Source of the DNA: Nitratireductor mangrovi
Lineage (GTDB): Bacteria > Pseudomonadota > Alphaproteobacteria > Rhizobiales > Rhizobiaceae
Assembly: GCF_007922615.2 (NCBI RefSeq)
Contig: NZ_CP042301.2
Span: 124,001 to 188,000 of the forward strand
Direction: 5' to 3'
DNA: 64,000 nucleotides
Shown: positions 9,128 to 18,747 of the stretch, piece after piece
How the letters are laid out: each line of letters opens with the position of its first letter
How positions within the stretch are numbered: the first letter of the stretch is position 1
Made by a program: the position numbers and the translations under genes
Notes under the pieces: model-generated
Seen by the model: the letters and a program-made list of their open reading frames with translations, nothing else
What the model was told of the DNA's origin: nothing
The model's database searches: none

Positions 9128-9745
9128 ATGTCGATCACGTCCGACCGCAACGAACCGAGCATTCGCCCCAGGGGCGCCGCCGCCAGCCGGCTAACCGAAC
9201 GGGAATGGATAGACGCAGCGTTCCGACACATCGCCAAGGCCAACTTCGACGACATCCGCGTTGAGGAACTGGCACGCGAGATGGGCGTGACCAAGGGCAG
9301 CTTCTATTGGCATTTCCGCAACCGCCAACATCTGGTCGAACGCGTCCTGGAACACTGGATGGACCGGGCGACGATACAGGTCACGCGCTGGGCCCGTTCG
9401 GAGGAGGAAGGCGGCCTGGAGCGACTTGAGCGGCTGTTGTCGCTGCCGGCGAACACGCCGCCGGACAAGCGCGGCGCCGAGATCGAGCTCGCGGTGAGAT
9501 CCTGGGCGCGCCGCGAGAAGCTGGCGGCCGACACGGTCAGGAAAGTCGACGAGGTACGTGCCGACTTTTTCCGCGAATTGATGGCCGACCTCGGCCTTGA
9601 TGGCGAGGAAGCGGCAAAGCGAGCCGCGATTGCTCAATCCTTCATGCTCGGCGAGGCGCTGTTGCAGACCGGACGCACCAAGGCTGAGCGTCTCGCCACG
9701 GTGCGCGCCTGCGCCGAGATGATCGCGGCGCCGGCACGCCCGTGA
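9128..9745 (+). CDS. TetR-family transcriptional regulator
   Basis: Repressor-type regulator of 205 aa. The N-terminal helix-turn-helix is clear at about residues 20-65 (AAFRHIAKANFDDIRVEELA, then GVTKGSFYWHFRNRQHLVERVLEHW). The C-terminal helical domain would bind the effector. I chose ATG 9128 over ATG 9080 because the latter lies inside a candidate operator; neither has a strong ribosome site. It is divergent from the livJ-ligase operon, so the likely effector is the transported acid or its CoA ester. Confidence 0.85.
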   Translation: MSITSDRNEPSIRPRGAAASRLTEREWIDAAFRHIAKANFDDIRVEELAREMGVTKGSFYWHFRNRQHLVERVLEHWMDRATIQVTRWARSEEEGGLERLERLLSLPANTPPDKRGAEIELAVRSWARREKLAADTVRKVDEVRADFFRELMADLGLDGEEAAKRAAIAQSFMLGEALLQTGRTKAERLATVRACAEMIAAPARP

Positions 9746-9785
9746 AGGCTCGAAGGAGGAATTTCGATCGACACTGACGCCGGTC

Positions 9786-10607
9786 TTACGTGCCGTTGAG
9801 AACCCGTTCGATGTCGCGTACGAGCGCCACGATGGCCGGACCGTAGACGGTTTCCATCTTGTCACGGGTGAACTGGTGCGGCGGCCCGCCGCAGTTGAAG
9901 GCATAAACACCCGACCCGTCAGCGGTTACCAAAGGCACGCCGACGGCGTTGATGTCGGAACGCCAGTTTCCCTCCGAGGCGACGAAGCCGCGCTGTGGAT
10001 AGCGTTCGATCGCGGCCTCGATCTGGGCCCGCAACGCCGGCCAATCGTCGCCATGGCGTTCGGCGAGACGGTCAAAGACCGCATCTCGCTCGGCGGGCTC
10101 CATTGCGGCGATCAGCGCCCAGCCCATCGCGGTCTTCGCCAGTGGCACGCGGGCGCCGATGTCGAGCTGGACGGTAAAGGTCGAGGAACCACGTGAAATG
10201 TCGACATAGAGCGCGCGGTTGCGGTCGAGCACGCCGAGCGCGATCGGGGCGGCGAGCCTGTCGGAGACTTCTTCCATCAGCGGACGCGCCACCTGGCGCA
10301 CGCCGAGATTGGCAAGTGCGGAATAGCCGAGCGTGATCGCAGAAGGGGCGAGCTGATACTTGCCGATGCGCGGCACCTGCATCAGGTAGCCGAGTTGGCA
10401 TAGCGTGTAGGTCAATCTGGTCACCGTCGGGCGCGGCAGGCCGGTACGTTCGGCAATCTCGTGATTGCCGAGAAAACCGTCACGGACGCGAAAGGCCCTG
10501 AGCACTTCGAGACCACGCGCCAACGACACGACGAACTTGCGGTCCTGACCGATCTGGACGTCCCCGATGCCATCGTCCTCGGCATCCTGGGGCGGTTTGC
10601 CCAACAC
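9786..10607 (-). CDS. IclR-family transcriptional regulator
   Basis: 273-aa regulator with an N-terminal winged helix (SLARGLEVLRAF, then GLPRPTVTRLTYTLCQLGYL) and a C-terminal IclR effector domain (residues about 95-270; ISRGSSTFTVQLDIGARVPLAKTAMGWALIA and WRSDINAVGVPLV). The chosen start is GTG 10607 because AAGGAG lies about 8 bp upstream; a longer in-frame ATG at 10685 would put a palindromic operator inside the gene. It is divergent from the second Liv operon and probably controls it and itself through the palindrome at 10666-10684. Confidence 0.85.
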   Translation of the reverse strand: MLGKPPQDAEDDGIGDVQIGQDRKFVVSLARGLEVLRAFRVRDGFLGNHEIAERTGLPRPTVTRLTYTLCQLGYLMQVPRIGKYQLAPSAITLGYSALANLGVRQVARPLMEEVSDRLAAPIALGVLDRNRALYVDISRGSSTFTVQLDIGARVPLAKTAMGWALIAAMEPAERDAVFDRLAERHGDDWPALRAQIEAAIERYPQRGFVASEGNWRSDINAVGVPLVTADGSGVYAFNCGGPPHQFTRDKMETVYGPAIVALVRDIERVLNGT

Positions 10608-10623
10608 GTTTGTCTTCTCCTTG

Positions 10624-10651
10624 TTGACATTGCGACAGGTGGATGCATAAC
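10624..10651 (+). promoter_or_regulatory. Candidate promoter for the second liv operon
   Basis: TTGACA at 10624-10629, a 16-bp spacer and CATAAC at 10646-10651 resemble a sigma-70 promoter reading toward livG. A perfect inverted repeat lies about 15 bp downstream of the -10-like hexamer, a position suited to repression. Confidence 0.45.
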
Positions 10652-10665
10652 AATTGCCAACAAAA

Positions 10666-10684
10666 TGCGAAAGCAAATTTCGCA
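10666..10684. promoter_or_regulatory. Candidate IclR operator (TGCGAAA-N5-TTTCGCA)
   Basis: A perfect 7-bp inverted repeat with a 5-bp AT-rich spacer lies in the divergent region between the IclR gene and livG. It is just downstream of a possible promoter for livG and upstream of the IclR start. No second copy was noticed in the window. Confidence 0.55.
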
Positions 10685-10831
10685 ATGCGGAACGGGAGGA
10701 GTATCGACTTTGCCCTTGCCTGTGCAGGCGGGCGACGAGCCCGCATACCTCATCAACGGCAGGTCGGCTTCCAAAAGGCTCGTTCGGGCGATAGCGGCTG
10801 CCGGCCGGCCGGCGTTCGGGGGGATGCCGGC

Positions 10832-11622
<791 letters not shown>

Positions 11623-11626
<4 letters not shown>

Positions 11627-12336
11627 GCGCCTCGCTTTCGGTACGCGGCCTCGAAGCCTCATACGGCGCCTTCAAGGTGCTGCATGGGCTCGATTTCGAA
11701 ATTGCCGAGGGCAGCGTGACCACGCTGCTTGGCGCCAACGGGGCCGGCAAGACGACCACCTTGCGCGCCCTTTGCGGCATGATCCGGCGTTCAGGAACAA
11801 TCGAGTTCGACGGCCGTTCCATCGCGCGCATGAAGACCGAAGACATCGTCCGTCTCGGTATCGCGCATGTTCCGGAAGGTCGCGGCACGTTCACCTCGCT
11901 CACCGTCGAGGAAAACCTTCAACTCGGCGCCATGACGCGCCGAGGCGGCGACAACATCGCCCAGGATATCGACCGCATCTATTCATTCTTCCCACGCCTC
12001 AAAGAGCGCGCCGCGCAACAGGCCGGGACGCTGTCGGGTGGCGAACAGCAGATGCTGGCGATCGGGCGCGCGCTGATGCTGAGGCCGCGCCTGATGCTGC
12101 TCGACGAGCCTTCCTTCGGTCTGGCGCCGCTCATCGTGCGCGAGTTGTTTGCCATCCTCGCCGACATTCGCGCCAATATGGGCGTCAGCATGCTTCTGGT
12201 GGAGCAGAACGCCACGATGGCGCTGGAACTCGCCGACCAGGCCTACCTGATCGAGACCGGATCGATCGCGCTTTCGGGCAGCGCTGCGGAAATCCGCGAC
12301 AACGATTCCGTCCGCAATTCCTATCTCGGTTACTGA
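11623..12336 (+). CDS. HAAT-family ABC transporter ATP-binding protein, LivF-like
   Basis: LivF-type ATPase, 237 aa. Walker A is GANGAGKTT, the signature LSGGEQQMLAIGRAL, Walker B LMLLDEPSFGLAP, and the switch region LLVEQNATMAL. The ATG lies within the stop of livG (ATGA), giving coupled translation, and livH begins 7 bp after its end. It forms the second ATPase of the importer, pairing with LivG as a heterodimer by family analogy. Confidence 0.93.
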
Positions 12337-12343
12337 GGGCGCG

Positions 12344-13222
12344 ATGGAGACCTTTGTTCAACAGGTTCTGGCCGGCATAGCGACGGGCGGCATCTATGCG
12401 TGCATGGCGCTTGCCGTGGTCATGATCTACCAGGCTATCCACCATCTGAATTTCGCCCAGGGCGAGATGGCGATGTTTTCGACCTTCATCGCCTGGCAGC
12501 TCTTGCAATGGGGCATCCCCTACTGGCTGGCGTTCGGCCTGACGGTGATGATTTCGCTCGCCGGCGGCTTCATTCTCGAACGCACCGTGTTCAAGCCCAT
12601 CGAGAACGCTCCGGTCCTCAGTCATATCGTTGTCTTCATCGCCCTGTTCGCGATCTTCAACAGTCTCGCCGGCTTCATCTGGGACTTCACCATCAAGCCA
12701 TTTCCGAGCCCGTTCGGCTCTGCCGCCCTGTTCGGCGAGGGTCTGATCGGCGCTCATCAGGCTGGCATGATCGTCATTACGCTGGTGGTGCTTCTGCTCC
12801 TCTTCGCGTTCTTCCGCTACACGCGCATAGGCTTGGCGATGCGCGCGGCCGCGGCCAATCCGGAATCGGCGCGACTTGTCGGCATTCGCGTCGGCACGAT
12901 GACAGGTCTCGGCTGGGGCATGGCGTCGGCGATCGGCTCGGTGGCAGGCATCCTGATCGCGCCGATGGTCTTTCTCGAGCCCAACATGATGCTCTCGATC
13001 CTGCTCTACGGCTTCGCCGGCGCCGTGCTCGGCGGGCTGACCAGCCCGGGCGGCGCCGTCTTCGGCGGCTTCACGGTCGGCGTCGTGGAGAACCTTGCCG
13101 GAACCTACATTCCGGTCGTCGGCGCGGAGCTCAAGCTGCCCATCGCGCTCTTCCTGATCGTGGCGGTGCTGGTCTTCAGGCCGACCGGCCTCTTTGGGCA
13201 CAGGGTCATACAGCGGGTGTAG
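12344..13222 (+). CDS. HAAT-family ABC transporter permease, LivH-like
   Basis: Integral membrane permease of 292 aa, the normal LivH length. The start region (QQVLAGIATGGIYACMALAVVMIYQAI) and HLNFAQGEMAMFSTF are family hallmarks. The ATPase-docking loop reads FRYTRIGLAMRAAAANPESARLVGI, and GAVLGGLTSPGGAVFGG follows. It lies between livF and livM in the operon, one base before livM. Confidence 0.93.
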   Translation: METFVQQVLAGIATGGIYACMALAVVMIYQAIHHLNFAQGEMAMFSTFIAWQLLQWGIPYWLAFGLTVMISLAGGFILERTVFKPIENAPVLSHIVVFIALFAIFNSLAGFIWDFTIKPFPSPFGSAALFGEGLIGAHQAGMIVITLVVLLLLFAFFRYTRIGLAMRAAAANPESARLVGIRVGTMTGLGWGMASAIGSVAGILIAPMVFLEPNMMLSILLYGFAGAVLGGLTSPGGAVFGGFTVGVVENLAGTYIPVVGAELKLPIALFLIVAVLVFRPTGLFGHRVIQRV

Positions 13223-13223
13223 G

Positions 13224-14234
13224 ATGACGGTCGGCGAGGAAAACGTTTCGGTGACGACACCCGCGCAACGGGCAGCGGCGGCCCGCACGCTGAGCCCGGG
13301 CACCGCGCTTTCGCTGCTGCTCCTGGCGGTGATGGTCCTGTGCCCATTCTTCATCAGCGGCTTCCAGGTGTTCCAGCTCAACCTGATGCTGATCTACGCC
13401 ATCGCCATTATGGGGCTGAACCTCCTGACAGGCTTCAACGGCCAGTTCTCGCTCGGCCATGGCGCCTTCTATGCAATCGGCGCCTATACCGCGGCAATCC
13501 TGATGGACCAGTTTGGCGTCAGCTATTACTGGACGCTGCCGGCGGCGGGCGTGATCTGCTTTGTCTCGGGCTTCCTGTTCGGCCTGCCGGCGCTGCGGCT
13601 GGAAGGCGTCTATCTGGCGCTCGCCACTTTTGCGCTGGCGGTCGCTACGCCGCAAATGCTGAAACTCTCGATCTTCGAGCACTGGACAGGGGGCGTGCAG
13701 GGCATCGTCATCCTGAAGCCGGACGCGCCGTTCGGGTTACCGCTGAGCCAGGACCAGTGGCTCTATTTCTTCACGCTGGCGATCGGGCTGCTGCTCTACT
13801 GGGCCGCGCGCAACATCGTGGCGAGCCGCTCCGGGCGAGCGCTGATGGCCATTCGCGACAATCCGCTTGCGGCGCGCTCCATGGGCATCAACGTGGCGCT
13901 CTACAAGTCGCTCGCTTTCGGCGTGAGCGCCTTCTTCACCGGCATCGCCGGCTCGCTCGGCGCGATCGTCATCCAGTTCGTCGCGCCAGACAGCTTCACC
14001 TTCGTGCTGTCCGTCGCCCTGCTCGTCGGCCTCGTCGTCGGCGGGGTTGGCTGGTTGCCGGGCGCGCTCGCCGGCGGCGCCTTCATCGTATTCGTCCCGA
14101 ACATCGCCGAGGAGATCAGCAAGGGTCTTTCGGGCGCGATGTACGGCGTCATGCTGATCCTGCTGATCTACCTGATGCCGACCGGGGCGGGAGGTCTGAT
14201 CCGGACCGTATCGGATCGCCTGAGGCGGCGCTGA
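13224..14234 (+). CDS. HAAT-family ABC transporter permease, LivM-like
   Basis: Second permease, 336 aa, with a hydrophobic core and LivM signatures LNLLTGFNGQFSLGHGAFYAIGAYTAA and a docking loop SRSGRALMAIRDNPLAARSMGINVALYK. ATG 13224 is one base after the livH stop with AGG next to it; an in-frame start 30 bp upstream would run into livH and is less likely. The N-terminal approximately 35 residues are an extra soluble leader. Confidence 0.92.
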   Translation: MTVGEENVSVTTPAQRAAAARTLSPGTALSLLLLAVMVLCPFFISGFQVFQLNLMLIYAIAIMGLNLLTGFNGQFSLGHGAFYAIGAYTAAILMDQFGVSYYWTLPAAGVICFVSGFLFGLPALRLEGVYLALATFALAVATPQMLKLSIFEHWTGGVQGIVILKPDAPFGLPLSQDQWLYFFTLAIGLLLYWAARNIVASRSGRALMAIRDNPLAARSMGINVALYKSLAFGVSAFFTGIAGSLGAIVIQFVAPDSFTFVLSVALLVGLVVGGVGWLPGALAGGAFIVFVPNIAEEISKGLSGAMYGVMLILLIYLMPTGAGGLIRTVSDRLRRR

Positions 14235-14267
14235 CCGTCGCCCAACCAAAAACGCAGGGAGTGAGCC

Positions 14268-15491
14268 ATGAAGACCAGCACCAGCAGACGTATTGGCGGA
14301 CTTGGCGCAGCCGTCGGATTCTCGATTGTCGCCTTCGCGGCGGCCGCGCAGGATCCGGGCGTGACCGACACGACTGTCAAGATCGGGAACATCCAGCCCT
14401 ATAGCGGACCGGCCTCGGCCTATTCTCAGATCGCCAAGACCTCGGTCGCCTATGTCAACATGATCAACGAGACCGGTGGTGTGTGCGGTCGCCAGGTCGA
14501 GTTCATCAGCTATGACGACGGCTACAGCCCGCCCAAGACGGTCGAGCAGGCGCGCAAGCTGGTGGAGAGCGACGAGGTGTTCCTGATCTTCAACAGCCTC
14601 GGGACGCCGACCAATTCCGCGATCCATAAATACATGAACGCGAAGCAGGTGCCGCAGCTCTTCGTCGCCACCGGCGCGTCGAAATGGGGTGATCCCGACA
14701 ACTTCCCGTGGACGATGGGCTGGCAGCCCAACTACGTTGCGGAGGCTCGGATCTACGCCCGCTACATTCTGGACACCAAGCCTGACGGCAAGATCGGCGT
14801 GCTTTACCAGAACGACGACTACGGCAAGGACTATCTCAATGGTCTGAAGGACGCACTCGGCGACAAGGCCGATGAGATGATCGTTTCGGAACAGCCCTAT
14901 GAGGTCGCCGACCCCACCGTCGATTCCCAGGTCATCAACATCAAGGCCGCGGGCGCTGACGTGTTCGTCAATATCACAACGCCGAAGTTCGCGGCGCAGG
15001 CGATCAAGAAGGCGGCCGAGATCGGCTGGCAGCCGCTACACATCCTGAACAGCGTGTCCAACTCCGTGGGTTCGGTTTTGAAGCCGGCCGGCTTTGAGAA
15101 CGCCAAGGAGATCATCAGCGCCAACTACGGCAAGGATCCCCAGGATCCGCAGTGGGCTGACGATGAAGGCATGAAGAAATGGCACGCCTTCATGGATAAG
15201 TATTATCCCGACGGCGACAAGACCTCGAGCTTCACGGTCTACGGTTACGGCGTCACCCAAACGCTCGAGAAGGTTCTGAAGGCGTCGTGTGACGACTTCA
15301 CCCGCGCTGGCGTGATGAAATCTGCTGCCAACATGCAGGACATGACCACGGATACAGCCCTTCCGGGCATCACCATGAACACCAGCGAAGGTGACTTCTA
15401 TCCGATCGAGCAGATGCAGCTGATGAAGTTCAACGGCGAGCGCTGGGAACTGTTTGGCGACGTGATCGACGGCTCCGCCGCGACGAACTGA
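14268..15491 (+). CDS. HAAT-family ABC transporter substrate-binding protein, LivJ-like
   Basis: 407-aa periplasmic binding protein with a signal peptide of about 26 residues ending at AAA-QD. The fold is a type-I Peripla_BP_6: TTVKIGNIQPYSGPASAYS at the start, DDGYSPPKTVEQARKLVE, then WTMGWQPNYVAEARIYARYI. The ribosome site GGGAGTGAG precedes ATG 14268. It closes the second Liv operon and is followed 24 bp later by a strong hairpin terminator. ABC binding proteins of this group take amino acids, amides or aromatic acids; no residue pattern fixes the ligand. Confidence 0.92.
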   Translation: MKTSTSRRIGGLGAAVGFSIVAFAAAAQDPGVTDTTVKIGNIQPYSGPASAYSQIAKTSVAYVNMINETGGVCGRQVEFISYDDGYSPPKTVEQARKLVESDEVFLIFNSLGTPTNSAIHKYMNAKQVPQLFVATGASKWGDPDNFPWTMGWQPNYVAEARIYARYILDTKPDGKIGVLYQNDDYGKDYLNGLKDALGDKADEMIVSEQPYEVADPTVDSQVINIKAAGADVFVNITTPKFAAQAIKKAAEIGWQPLHILNSVSNSVGSVLKPAGFENAKEIISANYGKDPQDPQWADDEGMKKWHAFMDKYYPDGDKTSSFTVYGYGVTQTLEKVLKASCDDFTRAGVMKSAANMQDMTTDTALPGITMNTSEGDFYPIEQMQLMKFNGERWELFGDVIDGSAATN

Positions 15492-15515
15492 GCATCTCCG
15501 GCAAATGGTAACTCC

Positions 15516-15543
15516 ACGGGCCGCCTTCGGGCGGCCCGTTCGT
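15516..15543 (+). terminator. Rho-independent terminator after the second liv operon
   Basis: A perfect 10-bp GC-rich stem (ACGGGCCGCC with its complement) closed by a TTCG tetraloop, followed by TTCGTT, 24 bp after the livJ stop. The weak T-run is usual for GC-rich genomes. Confidence 0.8.
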
Positions 15544-15643
15544 TCGCGAGGTACGGTGTTCTGGCGATCATGGCGGAGGTGCTTGACGCAACGGCCGCCA
15601 CCGCTCCAGATTCCGGCCGTCCGGAGGGGCGACCAAAGAACCG

Positions 15644-16627
15644 ATGAACAGCCAGGAAGATACGATCGGCGACCGCCTGGCGGACAACCCACCGCTGTCA
15701 TTCGCCATCCTGATCTTTCCGGGCTTTCCGATGATGGCCTTCAGTTCGGTCATCGAGCCGCTGCGGGCCGCAAACGCGCTTGCCAAGAGCCGGCGTTACC
15801 GCTGGCTGACCGTCGGGGCGACGGCAGAACCTGTCGAAGCCTCCAACGGGGTTGTCATCCATCCCGACTTTCACGTGGCGAACGCGCCGCGCCCCGATCG
15901 CATCGTCGTCTGCTCCGGCGGTGACGCCGATCAGGTCGTGGCCGAGGGCGCGGTCGACTGGATCCGCAAGTGCCTGCGCGGCGGGAGCGAACTGGGTGCC
16001 GTGGCTGATGCCGCCTTCTTCCTGGCGCGGGCTGGGCTCCTCGATGGGCATGCCTGCACGCTGCACTGGACGAGTCAGGCCGCTTTCGTCGAAGCCTTTC
16101 CCGAGATCACGCTGCGGCGCGATCTCTACGTCATCGATCGCAAACGCTTCACCTCGGCGGGCGGCGTCGGCAGCCTCGACATGATGCTCGAGATCATCGG
16201 CGGCGACTGCGGCGCCGAGATTGCGGCCGGCGTCGCCGAGTGGTTTGTCCACAGCCCGCTCCGCAACAGCGTCGACCGCAAGCTGATGCCGCTGAGGCTG
16301 CGCACGGGCGTGCGCAGCGAACTGGTGCTGTCGGCCATCGCGATCATGGAGGACGAGGTTGAAGAGCGTCTGTCCATGGCGAGGCTTGCCAGCCGGCTCG
16401 GCGTTTCCTCCGACAGGCTCGAGCGCAGCTTCCGAGACGAGTTCGACATGTCGCCCAACAGCTATTACCGGCGCCTGCGTCTGAAACGCGCCGCCGACCT
16501 TCTTGCCCATTCGACGCTCAGGGTGCGTGAGGTCGCCCTTGCCTGCGGCTTCGTCAGCATGTCCAGTTTCGCCAGGGCTTTCCGGGAAGAGCACGGCCTG
16601 TCGCCGACGATGATGCGTAGGCGCTAG
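15644..16627 (+). CDS. GlxA-type transcriptional regulator (DJ-1/PfpI domain plus AraC helix-turn-helix)
   Basis: 327-aa activator-type regulator. Residues about 18-190 form a GATase1-like DJ-1/PfpI domain (FAILIFPGFPMMAFSSVIEP; GGVGSLDMMLEIIG), and residues about 225-325 are an AraC pair of helix-turn-helices (LSMARLASRLGVSSDRLERSF; VREVALACGFVSMSSFARAFR). Relatives such as GbdR, CdhR and ArgR respond to glycine betaine, carnitine or arginine. It lies just upstream of and parallel to the M24 enzyme, isochorismatase-like hydrolase and esterase genes, which it probably activates. A betaine-like or amine effector is a reasonable guess, not a demonstrated fact. Confidence 0.88.
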   Translation: MNSQEDTIGDRLADNPPLSFAILIFPGFPMMAFSSVIEPLRAANALAKSRRYRWLTVGATAEPVEASNGVVIHPDFHVANAPRPDRIVVCSGGDADQVVAEGAVDWIRKCLRGGSELGAVADAAFFLARAGLLDGHACTLHWTSQAAFVEAFPEITLRRDLYVIDRKRFTSAGGVGSLDMMLEIIGGDCGAEIAAGVAEWFVHSPLRNSVDRKLMPLRLRTGVRSELVLSAIAIMEDEVEERLSMARLASRLGVSSDRLERSFRDEFDMSPNSYYRRLRLKRAADLLAHSTLRVREVALACGFVSMSSFARAFREEHGLSPTMMRRR

Positions 16628-16713
16628 CTGCGGAGTTCCGCTCAAGTGATGCGGAATCTGGCACAACGCCGGATGGGACCGTAAGCCAGTCTTCGGCCGC
16701 ATCGGAGGCCATC

Positions 16714-18018
16714 ATGAGCGTAGTTGTTTTCGACCCGGATCGTACCGACGATGTCGATTTTGCAGATCGCATGCGTCACCCCGCGGCAGGTGATGCGGCC
16801 GGCGGCATGTGGCTTTCCGATACCGAGCCGTCTTTCATAGACGTCACTGCGTTGCGTCAGGGCAGACTGGGCCGCCTGCGGTCGTGGATGGCCGAGGCGG
16901 GCTATGGCGCCGTGGTCCTGTTCGACCCCTACAACCAGCGCTACGCCACCGGCTCGCGCAACATGTTCGGCTATTTCCTGCGCAACTCGACACGCTATTT
17001 CTTTGTGCCGGTCGAGGGGCCGATCATCCTGTTCGAATACCCGCAGAGCTACCACGTCTCCATGGTGCTCGACACGGTCGACGAGGCCCGGCCCTCAAAG
17101 CTGGTCTGGTCGTCGGTCTCCGACCGGGACGACGAGGCCGCACGAAACTTTGCCTCGGAGATCGCCGATCTCCTGAAGACCCAGGGCGGCGGCTTGATGA
17201 AGATCGGCCTCGACCGCTGCAACCATCTCCATGCGCTGGCGCTTGAGGAAGCGGGTTGCGAGGTGCGCGACTGCCAGGCGGAAATCCTCGCCGTGCGCGC
17301 GATCAAGACCCCTGAGGAGGTCAAATGCCTGCAGGCCAGCATGGCCGGGGCCGAAGCCGCGGTGGCCGCGGTGCGCGAGGCGATCAAGCCCGGTGTCACC
17401 GAGAACGAGCTCTTCGCGATCATGTATCACGAGGTGATCCGTCAAGGCGGTGAGTTCATCGAAACGCGGCTCCTGACCTCCGGCCAGCGCACCAACCCCT
17501 GGTTCAGCGAGGCGAGCGGCCGTGTTGTCCGGCCCGGCGAACTGGTCGCGCTCGATACCGACACGATCGGCTGCTACGGGTACTATTCCGATTTCTCCCG
17601 CACCTTCCGCTGCGGGCCGGGAAAGCCGACCCACGACCAGAAGACGCTCTACCGCATGGCCTATGACCAGGTGCAGTACAATATTTCCATCGTGCGTCCG
17701 GGGATGGCCTTTCGCGAGATTGCAGAAAAAGCCTGGAAGATTCCGGAGCGCTATGTCGAGCAGCGCTATACGTCGGTCATGCATGGCGTCGGCATGCACG
17801 GCGAGACGCCCTTCATTGCCCATGCCATCGACTACGAGACCTATGGCCGCGACGGTCATTTGCAGCCTGGCATGGTGATCAGCGTCGAAAGCTATATCGG
17901 CGAGAAGGGCGGCTGCGAGGGCGTGAAACTCGAGGACGAGATCCTGATCACGGAGGACGGCACCGAGCTTCTGTCACGATTCCCTTACGAAGAAGACTTC
18001 CTCGATGGTCATGCCTGA
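16714..18018 (+). CDS. M24B-family metalloenzyme, resembling DMSP lyase DddP / Xaa-Pro aminopeptidase fold
   Basis: 434-aa pita-bread-fold enzyme. The N-terminal creatinase/prolidase domain spans about residues 50-200 and the catalytic M24 domain 205-425. Candidate metal ligands are D281 and D283 (ALDTDTIG), D293 (YYSDFSRTF), H357 or H362 (MHGVGMHGE), E392 (ISVESYIGE) and E407 (KLEDEI). The DTD spacing, with aspartates 12 and 10 residues before D293, and the segment ETRLLTSGQRTNPWF recall DddP more than ordinary prolidases, where the gap is 11. The retained ligands argue against creatinase. GGAGG precedes ATG 16714, and the next gene starts immediately after the stop. Substrate unproven; a peptidase is the main alternative. 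Confidence 0.72.
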   Translation: MSVVVFDPDRTDDVDFADRMRHPAAGDAAGGMWLSDTEPSFIDVTALRQGRLGRLRSWMAEAGYGAVVLFDPYNQRYATGSRNMFGYFLRNSTRYFFVPVEGPIILFEYPQSYHVSMVLDTVDEARPSKLVWSSVSDRDDEAARNFASEIADLLKTQGGGLMKIGLDRCNHLHALALEEAGCEVRDCQAEILAVRAIKTPEEVKCLQASMAGAEAAVAAVREAIKPGVTENELFAIMYHEVIRQGGEFIETRLLTSGQRTNPWFSEASGRVVRPGELVALDTDTIGCYGYYSDFSRTFRCGPGKPTHDQKTLYRMAYDQVQYNISIVRPGMAFREIAEKAWKIPERYVEQRYTSVMHGVGMHGETPFIAHAIDYETYGRDGHLQPGMVISVESYIGEKGGCEGVKLEDEILITEDGTELLSRFPYEEDFLDGHA

Positions 18019-18702
18019 ATGAGAACAAATCTTGCGATTGATCCGGCGCGCAGCGCCGCCCTCTTTGTCGATCTCCAGGAAGAACACCGCAAGGATTGCC
18101 GCTACCTGGTGGAGGGCTTTGACGACCTTGTCCTGCGGGTCAGGCGTTTGCAGGCCGCCGCGCGCGCGGCCGGCATGCCGGTGTTCCATTCAGCCTATGT
18201 GGTGGATCCCGGCAACGGCGGCGCGAGCCCTTTCCACCCCATGCTGGAGGACGGGCGTTCGGCGTTCAGTGATGTTGGCGACCCTCTGTCGGCGATCTGC
18301 GCCGAGGTCGGACCAGCGGCGGACGAGGTGCTGCTGATCAAGACCACGGCCAGTTCGCTGGCGGAGGCCAAGTTACCCGCCATGCTAAAGGCGCGCGACG
18401 TGGAATGGCTGCTGATCGCCGGCGTCTGGACGGAGGCCTGTATTGCGGCCACCGTCAAGGACGCAATCGGCCATGGCTTCAGGGTGCTGCTGGTCAAGGA
18501 TGCCTGCGGCAGTGGTACCGCCGCCATGCACCAGACGGCTATCCTCAACATCGCCAACCGGCTCTACGGCGGCGCCATCACCGACACTGACGGCGCCTGC
18601 CGGCTGATCAATGGCGAAGCTGTAGAGGCATGGCGGGTGCAAGGTTCCGTGCCGCTACGCTTCACTTACGACAATGCGGCCAGCCTTTTTGCAGAACTCT
18701 AG
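18019..18702 (+). CDS. Isochorismatase-fold cysteine hydrolase
   Basis: 227-aa cysteine hydrolase with the family triad in place: D18 (LFVDLQ), K108 (LIKTTASS) and C141 (GVWTEACIAATVKDA), with the usual non-proline cis-peptide region before the cysteine. The family includes N-carbamoylsarcosine amidase, nicotinamidase and ureidoacrylate hydrolase. Its ATG directly follows the stop of the M24 gene, so the two are co-translated and probably act in one pathway. Creatinine degradation also pairs an M24-fold enzyme with an amidase of this family, but the M24 partner here keeps its metal ligands, so that pathway is not the simplest reading. Substrate unknown. Confidence 0.83.
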   Translation: MRTNLAIDPARSAALFVDLQEEHRKDCRYLVEGFDDLVLRVRRLQAAARAAGMPVFHSAYVVDPGNGGASPFHPMLEDGRSAFSDVGDPLSAICAEVGPAADEVLLIKTTASSLAEAKLPAMLKARDVEWLLIAGVWTEACIAATVKDAIGHGFRVLLVKDACGSGTAAMHQTAILNIANRLYGGAITDTDGACRLINGEAVEAWRVQGSVPLRFTYDNAASLFAEL

Positions 18703-18747
18703 GGCGTTCGGCGGTGTCATGCCGGTCAGGGCGATCGGGAGCCGGGC

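Noticed and set aside
16714-18702. Creatinine degradation (creatinase plus N-carbamoylsarcosine amidase)
   Set aside because: The pair resembles that pathway superficially, but the M24 protein keeps metal ligands that creatinase lacks, and no creatininase or sarcosine oxidase is nearby.
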